Notes: generated by a model not told the origin, from the letters alone. Shown: positions 8,004 to 18,063, counted from the stretch's first letter. The stretch is 64,000 nucleotides of DNA from Streptomyces sp. NBC_01723 (GCF_036246005.1 NZ_CP109171.1:2902001-2966000); one strand, 5' to 3'. Program-made: numbers and translations.

Positions 8004-8969
8004 TCACCCCGCGTGCGTGCGCGCGACGCCCGCCGCGAGGCGGCGCACCAGCTCCCTGGCCTCCTGCGGGGCGACGACCTCGATGTGCTCGCTGAACTGC
8101 AACAACTGGCGTACCGCGTCGATCCGGTCGTACGCCACGGTGACCTCGACCCGCCCGTCCGCCCCCGGTTCGCCCGCCGTCCTGAGCCTGGCGCCCAGGA
8201 TCCGGCGGGCGAGGTCGAGGCTGGCGGCGTCGACGCGGGCGGTGACCATGACCCGTCCCTCGCTCTCCAGCGCCTCGCCCAGCTCCCGCGCCGTGCCCAC
8301 GAGGTCGGCACCGGGCCGCAGCCGGCGGGCGTCGTCCAGTACGGTCCAGCGCTGGAGGCGGGAGAGCGCGAACATGCGGGGCCGCCCGTCGCGGTCGGCG
8401 ACCAGGTACCAGCGCCCGCCGCGCTGCGCGAGCCCGTACGGGTCGACCACGAGGTCCCGCGCGTCCGTGGCGCCGCTGCGCCGGTACAGGACCCGCAGCC
8501 GCCTTGCCGTACGCACGTCGCGGACCAGGCCCGCCACGTCGGGCAGGGGCGCGGCTTCCTCGAACCAGGGCCGGTTGTCGATCGCGATCACGTCGGTGAG
8601 GGCCAGCGGCAGGTCGTCCCGGGCGGGCGGCGGTGACCGGCGCGAGGTGAGCTTGCGCAGCGCCGACCGGGCGGCCGCCTCGCCGCCGAGCTGGCGGGCC
8701 CGGTCGAGATCGAGCCCGACCGCCCGCAGCAAGTCCGCCTCACCGGTCGTCAGCTTCGCCAGGTCCACCTGGTCGCCGGGCAGCAGGCTGATGCCGCCGT
8801 ACTTGCCCCGCTCGGTGAAGACGGGGATGCCCGCGTCGACCAGCGCCCGCACGTCGCGCAGCACCGTCCTCGCCGAGACTCCCAGCTCCTCGGCCAGCGC
8901 CTCGGCGGTGGTCCGCGGATGTGCCTGCAACGCGGCGAGCAGCTCGATCAGGCGTTGGGGCCGGCTCAT
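8004..8969 (-). CDS. HTH/WYL-domain transcriptional regulator
   Basis: 321 residues from an ATG at 8969, preceded on the minus strand by GAGGGAG; the frame is open for 19 more codons but they lack a ribosome site. Residues 1-60 form a DeoR/HTH_11 helix-turn-helix (RPQRLIELLAALQ, then LAEELGVSARTVLRDVRAL). The centre contains the WYL core (LRVLYRRSG...DPYGLAQRGGRWYLVADRDG), a ligand-sensing SH3-like fold, followed by a WCX-type C-terminal domain ending near RRLAAGVARTHAG. Such proteins respond to nucleotides, DNA damage or small molecules. It is divergent from the VOC gene across 130 bases and may regulate it, which is common for this arrangement. Confidence 0.9.
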   Translation of the reverse strand: MSRPQRLIELLAALQAHPRTTAEALAEELGVSARTVLRDVRALVDAGIPVFTERGKYGGISLLPGDQVDLAKLTTGEADLLRAVGLDLDRARQLGGEAAARSALRKLTSRRSPPPARDDLPLALTDVIAIDNRPWFEEAAPLPDVAGLVRDVRTARRLRVLYRRSGATDARDLVVDPYGLAQRGGRWYLVADRDGRPRMFALSRLQRWTVLDDARRLRPGADLVGTARELGEALESEGRVMVTARVDAASLDLARRILGARLRTAGEPGADGRVEVTVAYDRIDAVRQLLQFSEHIEVVAPQEARELVRRLAAGVARTHAG

Positions 8970-9099
8970 GGCGACAGCTCCCTCGCAGGACTCACTCCGC
9001 CGGATCTCCTCGTCGGAACACGACAATCCCTGTCATGTTCTCACGCGAGGCTGTACGGCGAGGGCCGGAACCGGCCCGCCCGGAAGGAGCCCGCCAGCC

Positions 9100-9465
9100 A
9101 TGTCCGCACCGAATCTCTTCCTCGTCTACGTCACCGACGTCGAGCGCGCGACCGCCTTCTACTCCGACCTGTTCGACATCAAGCCGGTGATGACCACACC
9201 CCGCTACGTTCCGTTCGAGGTCGCCCCGGGCGTGCTGTTCGCGCTCTGGAGCGGCCGCGCGGACCAGGTCGCCCCGGGGACGCCGCGCACCTCGGAGGTC
9301 GGCCTTATGGTCCCGGGATCCTCGGCGGCCATCGACGAGATCCACGCCGCGTGGGTGGCCAAGGGCGTCACGGTGGTCGAGGAACCCCACGACGAGGTCT
9401 TCGGCCGCACCTTCGTGATCGCGGACCCGGACGGCAACCTGATCCGGGTGTCGCCGGTCGACTAG
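9100..9465 (+). CDS. Glyoxalase/bleomycin-resistance (VOC) family protein
   Basis: 121 residues, start ATG 9100 with GGAAGGAG upstream. The chain shows one VOC beta-alpha-beta-beta-beta half (FLVYVTDVERATAFYSDLF) and a second (AIDEIHAAWVAKGV...FVIADPDGNLIRV). The last motif, DPDGN, is typical. One metal ligand is usually Glu near the end of each half; here the second half lacks the standard E-x-x, so it may bind rather than transform its ligand. The first G of the inverted repeat of the adjacent IS remnant is the last base of its stop codon (TAG, 9463-9465). The divergent WYL regulator is the likely controller. Confidence 0.85.
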   Translation: MSAPNLFLVYVTDVERATAFYSDLFDIKPVMTTPRYVPFEVAPGVLFALWSGRADQVAPGTPRTSEVGLMVPGSSAAIDEIHAAWVAKGVTVVEEPHDEVFGRTFVIADPDGNLIRVSPVD

Positions 9466-9485
9466 GGCCTGTCTCCCCGATCACG
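9465..9485 (+). repeat. Left terminal inverted repeat of IS5-type remnant
   Basis: Exact 21-base partner of 10510-10530 in reverse complement. It is immediately next to the VOC stop codon and to the transposase C-terminal codons (ILIRLRS stop, minus strand). Confidence 0.75.
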
Positions 9486-9760
9486 AGCGGAGCCGGATGA
9501 GGATGTCAACGACACCGCCCGTCCGAGGCCAAGTGCACCTTCGTGGTCAGCCCGCAACGTGGGCGGCCCAGGGCCTCACCGGGCGCGCCACCGCCTCCCG
9601 GCGGCTGTGGCACATGTGCGCGCGCACGTGAACTGATCTTCGCGCGGCCCCCATTCCCCAGCCGGCAGGGCCGGTGGCGGCTTCCTCGGTGCACCGGCCG
9701 CGTGCTGATGTGCGCGCATCGAGGTCGAGTCGACGTTGATGTCCCAGTCGATGTCGCTCA
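9481..9760 (-). pseudogene. Degenerate IS5-family transposase
   Basis: Three collinear transposase pieces occur in different frames on the minus strand. SDIDWDINVDSTSMRAHQHA is at about 9758-9699, ALGRPRCGLTTKVHLASDGR at about 9570-9515, and DILIRLRS with a stop at about 9507-9481. These match the order of the DDE core and C-terminus of Streptomyces IS5-family transposases (VDWDISVDST..., GGLTTKIHLA.DG, ILIRLRS). The first carries the catalytic-region aspartates. Frameshifts and a large internal deletion separate the pieces, so the enzyme is dead. Confidence 0.7.
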
Positions 9761-9762
9761 CC

Positions 9763-9800
<38 letters not shown>

Positions 9801-9834
9801 CTGGAGAACGAGCGAACTGACTCCAGCGGCACCG

Positions 9835-10452
9835 TCAGGCTGATGCGTGACCAGCTCCTTCCGGACGTCCACCGTGCTGGAACCACTCCGGAGCCAGGAT
9901 CGACATCACCGTCGCGTCCACCCGCTCGCCCTCCCAGAGCAGTGCGTCACGCAGCACGCCCTCGGCGACGAACCCCACCTTCTCGTAAGCGCGGCGGGCT
10001 CGCGGATTGAACGCGTAGACCTCCAGCGAGATGCGGTGCAGACCCAGCTCCTCGAAGCCATACCCGACGATCAAACGGGTCGCCTCCGTCCCCAGCCCCG
10101 ATCCATAAGTGCCGGGCACCAGGCAGATCCGGAAGCTGCAACTTTCGTTGCCCGGGTCCCACTCGTTGAGGACCGCCTCGCCGACGACGTGCCCCGTCGC
10201 CAGCTCGACCACGGCAAGGTCCAGCCGGTCGTCTTGCTCCCAGCGGCTGTCGTACCAGGTACGTATGCGCCCCTCATCGAGTGCCCCGTCGTCATGGCTG
10301 CCGGTCAGCCGTGATGCCTCTGCATCCAGGAACATCGGCATCAGCGCAGACACGTCATCCAGTGTGACCGGCCGGAGCCGCACCTGTTCACCGCTCAGCG
10401 ACGGCTTGCTGAGGAAGTCCGGGCGTGAAGCACTTCGAACGTGACCAACCAT
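9835..10452 (-). CDS. GNAT family N-acetyltransferase (RimJ/RimL-like)
   Basis: 205 residues from ATG 10452; the frame extends 17 codons further to another ATG at 10503 close to the right inverted repeat, and neither start has a clear ribosome site. It opens with LSGEQVRLRPVTLDDV, the classic RimJ/RimL-type strand 1, and later has the acetyl-CoA loop as GTYGSGLGTEATRLIVGYGF and the motif B string NPRARRAYEKVGFVAEG. Substrate could be a ribosomal protein N-terminus or an amine antibiotic; not decidable here. The gene has lower GC than its neighbours and lies between the inverted repeats of a decayed IS5-type element, which suggests it arrived with it. Confidence 0.85.
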   Translation of the reverse strand: MVGHVRSASRPDFLSKPSLSGEQVRLRPVTLDDVSALMPMFLDAEASRLTGSHDDGALDEGRIRTWYDSRWEQDDRLDLAVVELATGHVVGEAVLNEWDPGNESCSFRICLVPGTYGSGLGTEATRLIVGYGFEELGLHRISLEVYAFNPRARRAYEKVGFVAEGVLRDALLWEGERVDATVMSILAPEWFQHGGRPEGAGHASA

Positions 10453-10509
10453 GGCCGCATTGTGTCCGGCTAACCCGTCCGACGTCCTCCCGATATTCAT
10501 CACAGGACC

Positions 10510-10530
10510 CGTGATCGGGGAGACAGGCCC
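10510..10530 (-). repeat. Right terminal inverted repeat of IS5-type remnant
   Basis: Exact 21-base reverse complement of 9465-9485. The acetyltransferase reading frame starts shortly inside it. Confidence 0.75.
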
Positions 10531-10547
10531 CAGTGCTGTGACCGCAT

Positions 10548-10649
10548 AGGTTCGCCGGATTGGGGGTTGAAGCGGTTGGGCGGGCGATGATGCTGCTGGC
10601 CTCAGCCGGCGGAAACCGCGTGCCGGTGATCGCGCAGCTGGTACGGGCC
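10548..10649 (+). pseudogene. N-terminal scrap of an IS630-type transposase
   Basis: The plus strand reads RFAGLGVEAVGRAMMLLASA and then GGNRVPVIAQLVRA. This resembles the first helix-turn-helix of Streptomyces IS630-family transposases (RAMMLLAS..G..VP.IA.LV.A). After this point the similarity stops and no transposase body follows. It sits 18 bases from the IS5-type inverted repeat, so two unrelated IS remnants are adjacent. Confidence 0.5.
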
Positions 10650-10707
10650 ACGCTTGTGGGGCCGGGAAGCGGTGGGACAGGGGTAGCCGATGTCAAGGCC
10701 GTGGTCG

Positions 10708-11211
10708 CTATGCCTGTCCCCGTGCCCGGTGCCGTTTTGCGTACGACCAGGTCACCGCGGTCATCAGGGCCGGGATGGCGAACAGAGGGGCGAAAGCGAA
10801 GCCCCAGACGGTCTGTGCTGTACCACTCGACATGTACGTCTGACTCTCAACGGTGAAAGCGACCACGAGTTGCCACAGTGCCATCAGGACCAGGACACCC
10901 GATGCGGTCCAGGCCAGCGGGGCGAGGACCGCGGGGCGCAGCGGCCGCCACCGGTTGCTGACGAGCAGCAGCGGTAACAGAGCGGCCAGCTCGGCAAAGA
11001 CGGAGAGGCCGACGACGTAGGCGATCCCCCAGCCTGGGATGTCGAAGACGTCGCGCAGCACCTGGTCGCTGTAGCCCACATAGACACCGGATGCCATGGC
11101 GATGCGCCACAGGCCGGACGGGACTGCACACAGAGCGATGGCGTGGGCGGCGCGGCGAGCCCAGACAGGCGCAGGTGCGGAGCCGAGGAGAGGAACGGTC
11201 GCTGTCGTCAT
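10708..11211 (-). CDS. Hypothetical four-helix membrane protein
   Basis: About 167 residues; the start could be ATG 11211 or ATG 11235, and neither has a strong ribosome site. Hydrophobic segments are visible around AAHAIALCAVPSGLWRIAMA, IPGWGIAYVVGLSVFAELAA, VLAPLAWTASGVLVLMALW and FAFAPLFAIPALMTAVTW, so four membrane helices with both ends probably inside. No catalytic motif is visible. Codon bias is normal, supporting a real gene. It stands alone between the IS remnants and the MFS exporter. Function unknown. Confidence 0.65.
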   Translation of the reverse strand: MTTATVPLLGSAPAPVWARRAAHAIALCAVPSGLWRIAMASGVYVGYSDQVLRDVFDIPGWGIAYVVGLSVFAELAALLPLLLVSNRWRPLRPAVLAPLAWTASGVLVLMALWQLVVAFTVESQTYMSSGTAQTVWGFAFAPLFAIPALMTAVTWSYAKRHRARGQA

Positions 11212-11436
11212 GACGTACATGCTGGCCCTGGGCATGTCAGCAGCGCTTCGTCCGCTACGGCGAACCTCCTCCGCCCTGCGGATGAGGGCGCACCCGCTGA
11301 GGAGGGACCTGAGGAGGGCTCAATCGCTGGACACGCTGGGGTATCCAACCGCCCGGCGATCGAGGGACATCGCCCCGAACCGGTGAACGTTCGCGTCACA
11401 GCACCAGCGAGCCGGGCAGCACTCGGGGGTCTCCTC

Positions 11437-12897
11437 CTACCGCCGCGGCAGCCGCCGGATCAGCAGGCCGGTGACCGCTGCCAGGGCCACCAGCAGCCAC
11501 GAGCAGTCGATCAGCGCCCGCGTGAAGTCGGTGGCCGACAGGGAAGCCGCCGTCTCCTGCGGGTCGGCGCCGAGCAGGGCGACGAAGAGCGTGCCGAACA
11601 CGGCCACCCCCAGCGAGATGGCGGCCTGGTTGACGGTGAGCAGGATGGCGGAGCCCGCACCGGCGTCCTCCGCCGGGACGGTGGCCAGGATGCTGCCGAC
11701 CAGCGGTGCCGCCACCAGTCCCCCGCCCGCACCGGCGACGAGCAGCGCCGGAGCCATGGTGAGCGCGGCGAGAGGCGCGTCCGGTGCGGGGCCGGGCAGC
11801 AGAGTGACGATGAGGACGAGGTATCCGACCGCCATGGCTCCGGCTCCGGCGACGAGCACGGCCTTCCCGTACCGCGCCGCCAGTCTCCGGCCCACCATCG
11901 AGGCACCGGCGAACCCGACGCCGAGCGGCAGGAACGCGATGCCCGAACCGAGCGGCGACAGGTGCAGCCCGTCCTGAAAGACGTAGGCGAGCAGCAGGAA
12001 CAGCCCGTAGTTGCCGCTGTAGAAGAAGACGACGACGGCCAGTCCCAGACTGAATCCGCGCTTGCGCAGGAGGGAGGGCCGCACGAGCGGCGTACCTCCC
12101 GAACGGGCACTTCGCTGCTCCACCCGCCACAGCGCGGACAGCGCCAGCGCCGAGCCGCCGAACATCGCCCAGATCCACGGCGGCCACCCGCCCGCCTGGC
12201 CCCGGATGAGCGGATAGATGAGCAGGGTCATGGCGATCGCGGTCAACAGCAGCCCGGGAATGTCGAGTTCGTGCCGGTCCCCGGGCCGTGACCCGGGGAG
12301 CAGGGCGGCAGCACACGCCGCCGCGACCAGCCCGATCGGCACGTTGACCAGGAAGACGGAACGCCGGCCCAGGCCGAACACGTCGAGTTCGAGCAGCAGC
12401 CCGCCGAGAATCTGCCCCGCGATCGCCCCCATCCCCAACGTCGCCCCGTACAGCGCCAGGGCGCGGGGCCGTTCCTGCGGCGAGAAGACGGTCTGGATCA
12501 GCGCCAGGACCTGAGGCAGCATCAGAGCCGCCGCCAGCCCCTGCCCGATGCGCAGCACGATGAGCGCCCCGGCCGTCGGCGCCGCCGCGCACGCCGTCGA
12601 CATCACCACGAACGCCACCAGGCCCGTCACGAACACCCGCTTGTGCCCGTACGTGCCGCCCAGCCGCCCTCCGGTGGTCAGGGCGACGGCGTACGCCAGC
12701 ACATACCCGCTGATGACAAGCTGGAGATCGGCGAACCCCGCGTTCAGATCGCGCTGAATGGAGGGGGCGGCGACGTTGACGATCAGTACGTCGAGGATGC
12801 CCATGAACGTGGCGGCGAGCAGCACGGCCGTCGCACCTCGCCGCCGCCCTCGCCCACCATCGCCGACTGCCGTGCCTGCTCGGTCCATGGCCGACAC
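11437..12897 (-). CDS. MFS exporter of the DHA2 (14-helix) drug:H+ antiporter group
   Basis: 486 residues with about 14 hydrophobic helices. Helix 1 region LAATFMGILDVLIVNVAAPS carries the DHA2 motif D1 (LD.TIVNVA.P), and GGRLGGTYGHKRVF is the MFS loop 2-3 motif (G..D..GRR variant). Motif C-like glycines occur in helix 5 (GATLGMGAIAGQILGG). These pumps export drugs or endogenous metabolites. ATG 12897 is used, with an ATG three codons later equally possible. No adjacent regulator is obvious; the nearest divergent or neighbouring gene is an RsbW-like kinase in the same direction. Substrate unknown. Confidence 0.9.
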   Translation of the reverse strand: MSAMDRAGTAVGDGGRGRRRGATAVLLAATFMGILDVLIVNVAAPSIQRDLNAGFADLQLVISGYVLAYAVALTTGGRLGGTYGHKRVFVTGLVAFVVMSTACAAAPTAGALIVLRIGQGLAAALMLPQVLALIQTVFSPQERPRALALYGATLGMGAIAGQILGGLLLELDVFGLGRRSVFLVNVPIGLVAAACAAALLPGSRPGDRHELDIPGLLLTAIAMTLLIYPLIRGQAGGWPPWIWAMFGGSALALSALWRVEQRSARSGGTPLVRPSLLRKRGFSLGLAVVVFFYSGNYGLFLLLAYVFQDGLHLSPLGSGIAFLPLGVGFAGASMVGRRLAARYGKAVLVAGAGAMAVGYLVLIVTLLPGPAPDAPLAALTMAPALLVAGAGGGLVAAPLVGSILATVPAEDAGAGSAILLTVNQAAISLGVAVFGTLFVALLGADPQETAASLSATDFTRALIDCSWLLVALAAVTGLLIRRLPRR

Positions 12898-12974
12898 CTA
12901 CCACCCTCGGGGCGGCGGACCGGATCACCCGGCCCCGGTGTCCGGGCGATTCCGCCGGGATGCCGCCGTGCCCC

Positions 12975-13409
12975 TCACGCCGTCCGCGCCTCGCGAGCAG
13001 TGGCCGTACCCAGCTCGCACCAGACGTACTTGCCCCGGTTGCCCTCGCGGGCCAGCGGCTGCCAACCCCACACGTCCGCGCAGGCCCGCACCATCGCCAG
13101 CCCCCGCCCGTCCTCACGGTCCAGGGCCCGGTCGAAGGGCTGCGGCGGCTCCGGCGGCGAGGGATCCGCGTCCCAGGCGCCGAGGCGGAGGACTCCGGTC
13201 CCGGACCAGCGCACCCGGAGGGCGGCGGGCCCCTTGGTGTGCCGTACGGCGTTGGAGACCAGCTCCGTCGCCAGCAGTTCGGCGAGGTCGACCAGGCGGA
13301 TCAGGCCGTGCATCGTCAGGATCAGCCGGAGGGTACGGCGGCAGACGGTGACTGCGCGGGGGTCGTTCGGGATGTAGAGGGAGTACTCCCACGGATCGTT
13401 TTCGGGCAT
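12975..13409 (-). CDS. RsbW-like ATP-binding protein (HATPase_c, anti-sigma type)
   Basis: 144 residues, GHKL fold. The N-box is visible as LLATELVSNAVRHT (conserved E and N), the D-box region as RLGAWDADPSPPEP, and the G-box as REDGRGLAMVRACAD. Streptomyces carry dozens of these small kinases, some acting on SpoIIAA-like partners and many lying beside XRE-DUF5753 and DUF397 genes, as here (the XRE gene is divergent, 218 bases away). The C-terminus GKYVWCELGT is typical. Likely cytoplasmic regulator of a sigma factor or of the adjacent HTH protein; partner unknown. Confidence 0.85.
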   Translation of the reverse strand: MPENDPWEYSLYIPNDPRAVTVCRRTLRLILTMHGLIRLVDLAELLATELVSNAVRHTKGPAALRVRWSGTGVLRLGAWDADPSPPEPPQPFDRALDREDGRGLAMVRACADVWGWQPLAREGNRGKYVWCELGTATAREARTA

Positions 13410-13520
13410 GTCGGTTCCCTTCGGGGATGGGGAGGGGATGCGGGGCCGGTGTCATTGCCGCGTCGTCACGGCAGGACGAAGCGGTGCGCTTCCAGCACCC
13501 GACTATCGCGCAGGGTGCGC

Positions 13521-13549
13521 TTCACATCACCGACGGTAGACATTAGATT
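13521..13549 (+). promoter_or_regulatory. Candidate promoter of the XRE-DUF397 pair
   Basis: TTCACA (13521-13526), a 17-base spacer and TAGATT (13544-13549) resemble a vegetative promoter. It would give a leader of about 70 bases before the ATG at 13628. Confidence 0.4.
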
Positions 13550-13627
13550 TAAGGTACCGCAAGCCCGTCACGTAATCTGACACCCGAACGAGTCGCGCCA
13601 GCAGGTGCGTTGAGCGAGAGGGCAGTG

Positions 13628-14479
13628 ATGGGGACCAAGCGCGAACCAACGGCACGGCAGTTGCGCTTGGCGGTCGAACTCCGCAGGCTGCGCGAGGCGT
13701 CCGCACTCAGCGCCCGCGAGGCAGCGGCACTGCTCGGCGTGAACTCTGTGCAGATCAGCCAGATCGAGTCCGGGATCACCGGCGTGAGCGAGCAACGACT
13801 ACGTCGGCTCGCCGCCCATTACGCCTGCACGGACGATGAGTTGATCGACGCCCTGGTCGTCCTGGCGACCGATCGGACCCGCGGCTGGTGGGAGGAGTAC
13901 CGGACCCTCCTGCCCACGTCCTTCCTGGACCTCTCCGAGCTGGAGCACCATGCCACCTTCCGCTGGGACGTGGACTTCCTGCACATCCCAGGGCTTCTCC
14001 AGGTCGACAGCTACGCGCGAGCGCTCTTTTCCCGACGCGTACCCGGACTCCCCGAGGAAGAGCTTGGGTTGCGCGTGCGGCATCGGATGCAGCGGCGCGT
14101 TGTCATCGAAGGCGAGCGGCCGATCCCTTACGAGGCACTGATCCACGAAGCGGCGTTGCGCATCCGGGTCGGAGGCCGCGCCACCTCGCGCACCCAGCTG
14201 ACCCACATCCTGGAGCTTTCCGAGGCAGAGCATGTGACGGTGCGCGTCATCCCGTTCGAACTGGAGGAGTTCGCCGACGTCACAGCCGCGATGGTCTACG
14301 CCGGCGGCGCCGTCCCGCGACTGGACACCGTGGTACGCGACGGCCCCCACGGCACACTCTTCATCGATTCGGAATCACAGCTTGGCGTCTTTCGAACACT
14401 CTTCCGTAGAGTGAAGGAGGTATCGCTCACCCCCGAGCGTTCCCGTGACTTCATCCACAGGCTGGCGAAGGAACTGTGA
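13628..14479 (+). CDS. XRE-family regulator with DUF5753 (Scr1/WhiJ-like)
   Basis: 283 residues; ATG 13628 with GAGAGGG upstream, preferred to an in-frame TTG at 13610. Residues ~10-70 are a Cro/CI helix-turn-helix (LRRLREASALSAREAAALLG, then VNSVQISQIESGITGVSEQR). Residues ~90-275 are DUF5753, recognised from WWEEYRTLLPTSFLDLSELE, the FLHIPGLLQVDSYARALF string, and IHEAALRIRVGG. The DUF5753 part is thought to sense a signal or bind the partner. It is followed after seven bases by a DUF397 gene and faces an RsbW-like kinase gene: the standard whiJ/abaA/scr trio of Streptomyces that affects development and antibiotic production. Confidence 0.9.
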   Translation: MGTKREPTARQLRLAVELRRLREASALSAREAAALLGVNSVQISQIESGITGVSEQRLRRLAAHYACTDDELIDALVVLATDRTRGWWEEYRTLLPTSFLDLSELEHHATFRWDVDFLHIPGLLQVDSYARALFSRRVPGLPEEELGLRVRHRMQRRVVIEGERPIPYEALIHEAALRIRVGGRATSRTQLTHILELSEAEHVTVRVIPFELEEFADVTAAMVYAGGAVPRLDTVVRDGPHGTLFIDSESQLGVFRTLFRRVKEVSLTPERSRDFIHRLAKEL

Positions 14480-14486
14480 GGCCCTG

Positions 14487-14681
14487 GTGACCACTCCCGA
14501 CAACTGGCGGAAGTCCTCCCACTCCGGCAGCGGCGACGGCAACGCCTGCGTGGAAGTCGCCCACCGCCACCCCCACACGGCCGTCCGCGACTCCAAGGCC
14601 CCCACCCGCGCCGTGCTCACCTTCCCGGCCGCCTCCTTCGCCGCCTTCCTCGACACCCTCCGGAAACCCACCCGGGAATAA
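14487..14681 (+). CDS. DUF397 small protein, partner of the XRE regulator
   Basis: 64 residues from a GTG (14487) seven bases after the XRE stop. The sequence has all DUF397 hallmarks: WRKSSHSGSGDGNACVEVA at the start, VRDSK in the middle and F.AFL near the end. DUF397 proteins pair with XRE-DUF5753 partners; in S. coelicolor the Scr1/Scr2 pair of this type influences antibiotic production and behaves somewhat like a toxin-antitoxin pair. The short spacing indicates co-transcription and probably coupled translation. Confidence 0.9.
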   Translation: MTTPDNWRKSSHSGSGDGNACVEVAHRHPHTAVRDSKAPTRAVLTFPAASFAAFLDTLRKPTRE

Positions 14682-14691
14682 CCGGAGACCC

Positions 14692-14741
14692 CCTCCTGTT
14701 ACGTCGCGCAGCGACCCCGCCACGCCACACGCAACAGGAGG
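14692..14741 (+). promoter_or_regulatory. Hairpin that can mask the ribosome site of the LLM gene
   Basis: CCTCCTGTT (14692-14700) is the exact reverse complement of AACAGGAGG (14733-14741). The right arm contains the AGGAGG ribosome site of the gene starting at 14751. Pairing in the mRNA would block ribosome entry. The 32-base loop is GC-rich. Confidence 0.5.
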
Positions 14742-14750
14742 CACCCCGCC

Positions 14751-15835
<1,085 letters not shown>

Positions 15836-15857
<22 letters not shown>

Positions 15858-17809
15858 ACGCCGGCGGCGCCGGGCCCGGCGGAGCCCAGCAGCGCGGAGA
15901 TGCGGTCCGGTGCCACCGGTCGGGAGTACAGCCAGCCCTGACCGGTGTCGCAGCCGATGCGGCGCAGGCGGGTCGCCTGGTCGGAGGTCTCCACGCACTC
16001 GGCGGTGACGGTCAGGCCGAGCCGGTGGGCGAGCTGGACCATCGCCTCGACGATGACCTCGTCGGCCGGGTTGGCGGCGCCGGCGCCCGCGCGGGGGCCG
16101 CCGTCCGCGTCGCCGTCCGGTACCGCGTCGTACTGGAAGCCCCGCACGAAGGCGCCGTCCAGCTTCAGGACGGAGACCGGCAGCCGGCTGAGGTAGGCCA
16201 GGTTCGAGTAACCGGTGCCGAAGTCGTCGATGGCGATGTGGACGCCCATGTCGCTGAGCGCCTTGAGGACCTGGAGCGGGCGGCCCGCCGAGCCCATGAC
16301 CGCCGACTCGGTCAGCTCCAGCTGGAGCAGGTGCGGGGGGAGGCCGGTCTCCTCCAGGGTGCGGGCCACGTCCGCCACCAGGTCGGAGTCCCAGACCTGG
16401 CGGACCGCCACGTTGACGCTGACGAAGATCGGCGGATCGTCCGGGTGGGCCAGCTGCCAGCGGCGCGCCTGGTGGCAGGCCGTGCGCAGGATCCAGCGGC
16501 CGAGCGGAACGATCGAGCCATCCTCCTCCGCCAGTGCGATGAACCGATTCGGCGCCAGTACGCCGAACTGAGGATGATTCCAGCGGATGAGCGCCTCGAC
16601 GCCCCGCACCCGGCCGTCCTCCATGCCGACCAGCGGCTGGTACTCCAGCGCGAACTCGCCACGCTCGATGGCCGGACGGAGCGTGGCCGCGAGCGCCTGA
16701 CGGGTCATGCGGTTGGCGTTGCGCTCCGGGTCGAAGAGCGTCCAGCGGGCCCGGCCGTCCGCCTTGGCCCAGTACAGGGTCGTGTCGGCCGCCTGCATCA
16801 GGGCGGTGGGGGTGGTGCCGGCGGTGTGGCGTTCGACGACGCCGACCGAGGCGGTGACCGAGAGGCGGCGCTCGGACAGCTCGAACGGCGGCTGGAGGGC
16901 CGCCAGGACGGCTTCGGCCAGGTCGGCGACCTGTTCGGTCCCGGTGGAGTCCTCCACGAGCAGGGCGAACTCGTCGCCGCCGAGCCGGGCCACCAGCGGG
17001 GCGCTGCCCGAACGGGCGTCGGCGGCCTCCTCCGCGCAACGCGTCAGCCGCTCGGCCACGGCGGCCAGCAGGCGGTCGCCGACACGGTGGCCGTGGGTGT
17101 CGTTGACGGCCTTGAAGCCGTCCAGGTCCAGGTAGCAGACACCGATCCTGCCGGTGCCGCCGTGCTCGTACGTCTCCGCCTCCAGGGCGGCGGTCAGCCG
17201 TTCGAAGAACAGGGCGCGGTTGGGCAGCCGGGTCACCGGGTCGTGCATCTGGAGGTGGCGCAGCCGCGCCTGGAGTTCGCGCCGCGCGCTGACGTCGGCG
17301 ACGGACAGCAGGAGGCCCGGGGTGTCCCCGGCGTCGGCCAGCGGCTCGACCGTCACCTGCGCCCACAGGGAGTGCCCGTCGGCCCGCTTCAGCCGCCGGG
17401 TGCAGCGCAGCCGGGGCTGCCGGCCGCGCAGCACCTCGCGGTACGCGTGCCAGACACCGGCGTCGGAGGCGAGGTCGACGAGGTCGGCCGCCGCGCAGCC
17501 CACCAGCGCGTCGGGGTCGTTGCCGAGCAGGGTTCCGAGGGTGTCGTTGGCGCTGACGACCAGGCCCTCGATGTCGACGACGGCCATGGCGAGGGGGGCG
17601 GCGGTGAACACCGAGCGATAGGCCGCGGGTCTCTCGCGTGCCGTACGAGGAGCCAGACCTTGGTCACTCTCTGTGACGGCCGACCGGTCGAGGTCTGCCG
17701 CGGACGCCGGCCCTTCGGAGGTTCCGTTCACCGCTCGCTCCCGCAGTGCCTCGATCTCTGTTCGTGCTCTGTTCGCGCAGGAAAGTGTGCCGATCATAGA
17801 GGCTGACAC
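15836..17809 (-). CDS. cdgA: CdgA-like PAS-GGDEF-EAL cyclic-di-GMP protein
   Basis: 657 residues from a GTG at 17809 with GGAAGGG just upstream; ATG 17797 is another choice. Order: an unstructured head (1-55), a PAS domain (about 60-175), GGDEF (about 185-355) with intact GGDEF at 277-281, and EAL (about 375-630) with EALIRW at 405-410, [22 protein letters not shown] and AECVET, so both catalytic sets look intact. The RxxD product-inhibition site is absent before GGDEF. No membrane helices, so cytoplasmic. In S. coelicolor CdgA makes c-di-GMP, blocks development when overexpressed, and is a BldD target; the gene order around it fits. A BldD-like box lies about 100 bases upstream. Confidence 0.85.
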
Positions 17810-17911
17810 CGGGCCCTTCCAGCCGCCTTTCCGCGTTCCGGACCGAGCGGCCACTCTGAGAGATCGTTTCTGCTCACACCTGGACGGGTTCTTCGCGCCT
17901 CCGACCAGTTG

Positions 17912-17924
17912 TGACGTTCCGTGA
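17912..17924. promoter_or_regulatory. Candidate BldD operator upstream of cdgA
   Basis: TGACGTTCCGTGA fits the two half-sites of the BldD consensus TNACNCWGNGTNA (TGAC and GTGA at the right spacing) but differs at the inner C and G. It lies 103 bases upstream of the cdgA start and about 140 before the protease gene. Confidence 0.4.
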
Positions 17925-18063
17925 GTGCTGCCGGGGTGTCGACCAGGAGGCCGACGGTGAGGCCGCGCACGGCTCACCCATCCGGTGCAGGCGAACAGGG
18001 CGCAATACGACAATCATGCACAAGCTGGGTGCGGTGTCCCGTCGACCGCTCCCGGAGGTTCAT

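Noticed and set aside
12975..14681. RsbW-XRE-DUF397 trio as a phage-defence toxin-antitoxin island
   Set aside because: The arrangement is a common developmental regulator trio in Streptomyces; nothing here points to defence specifically.
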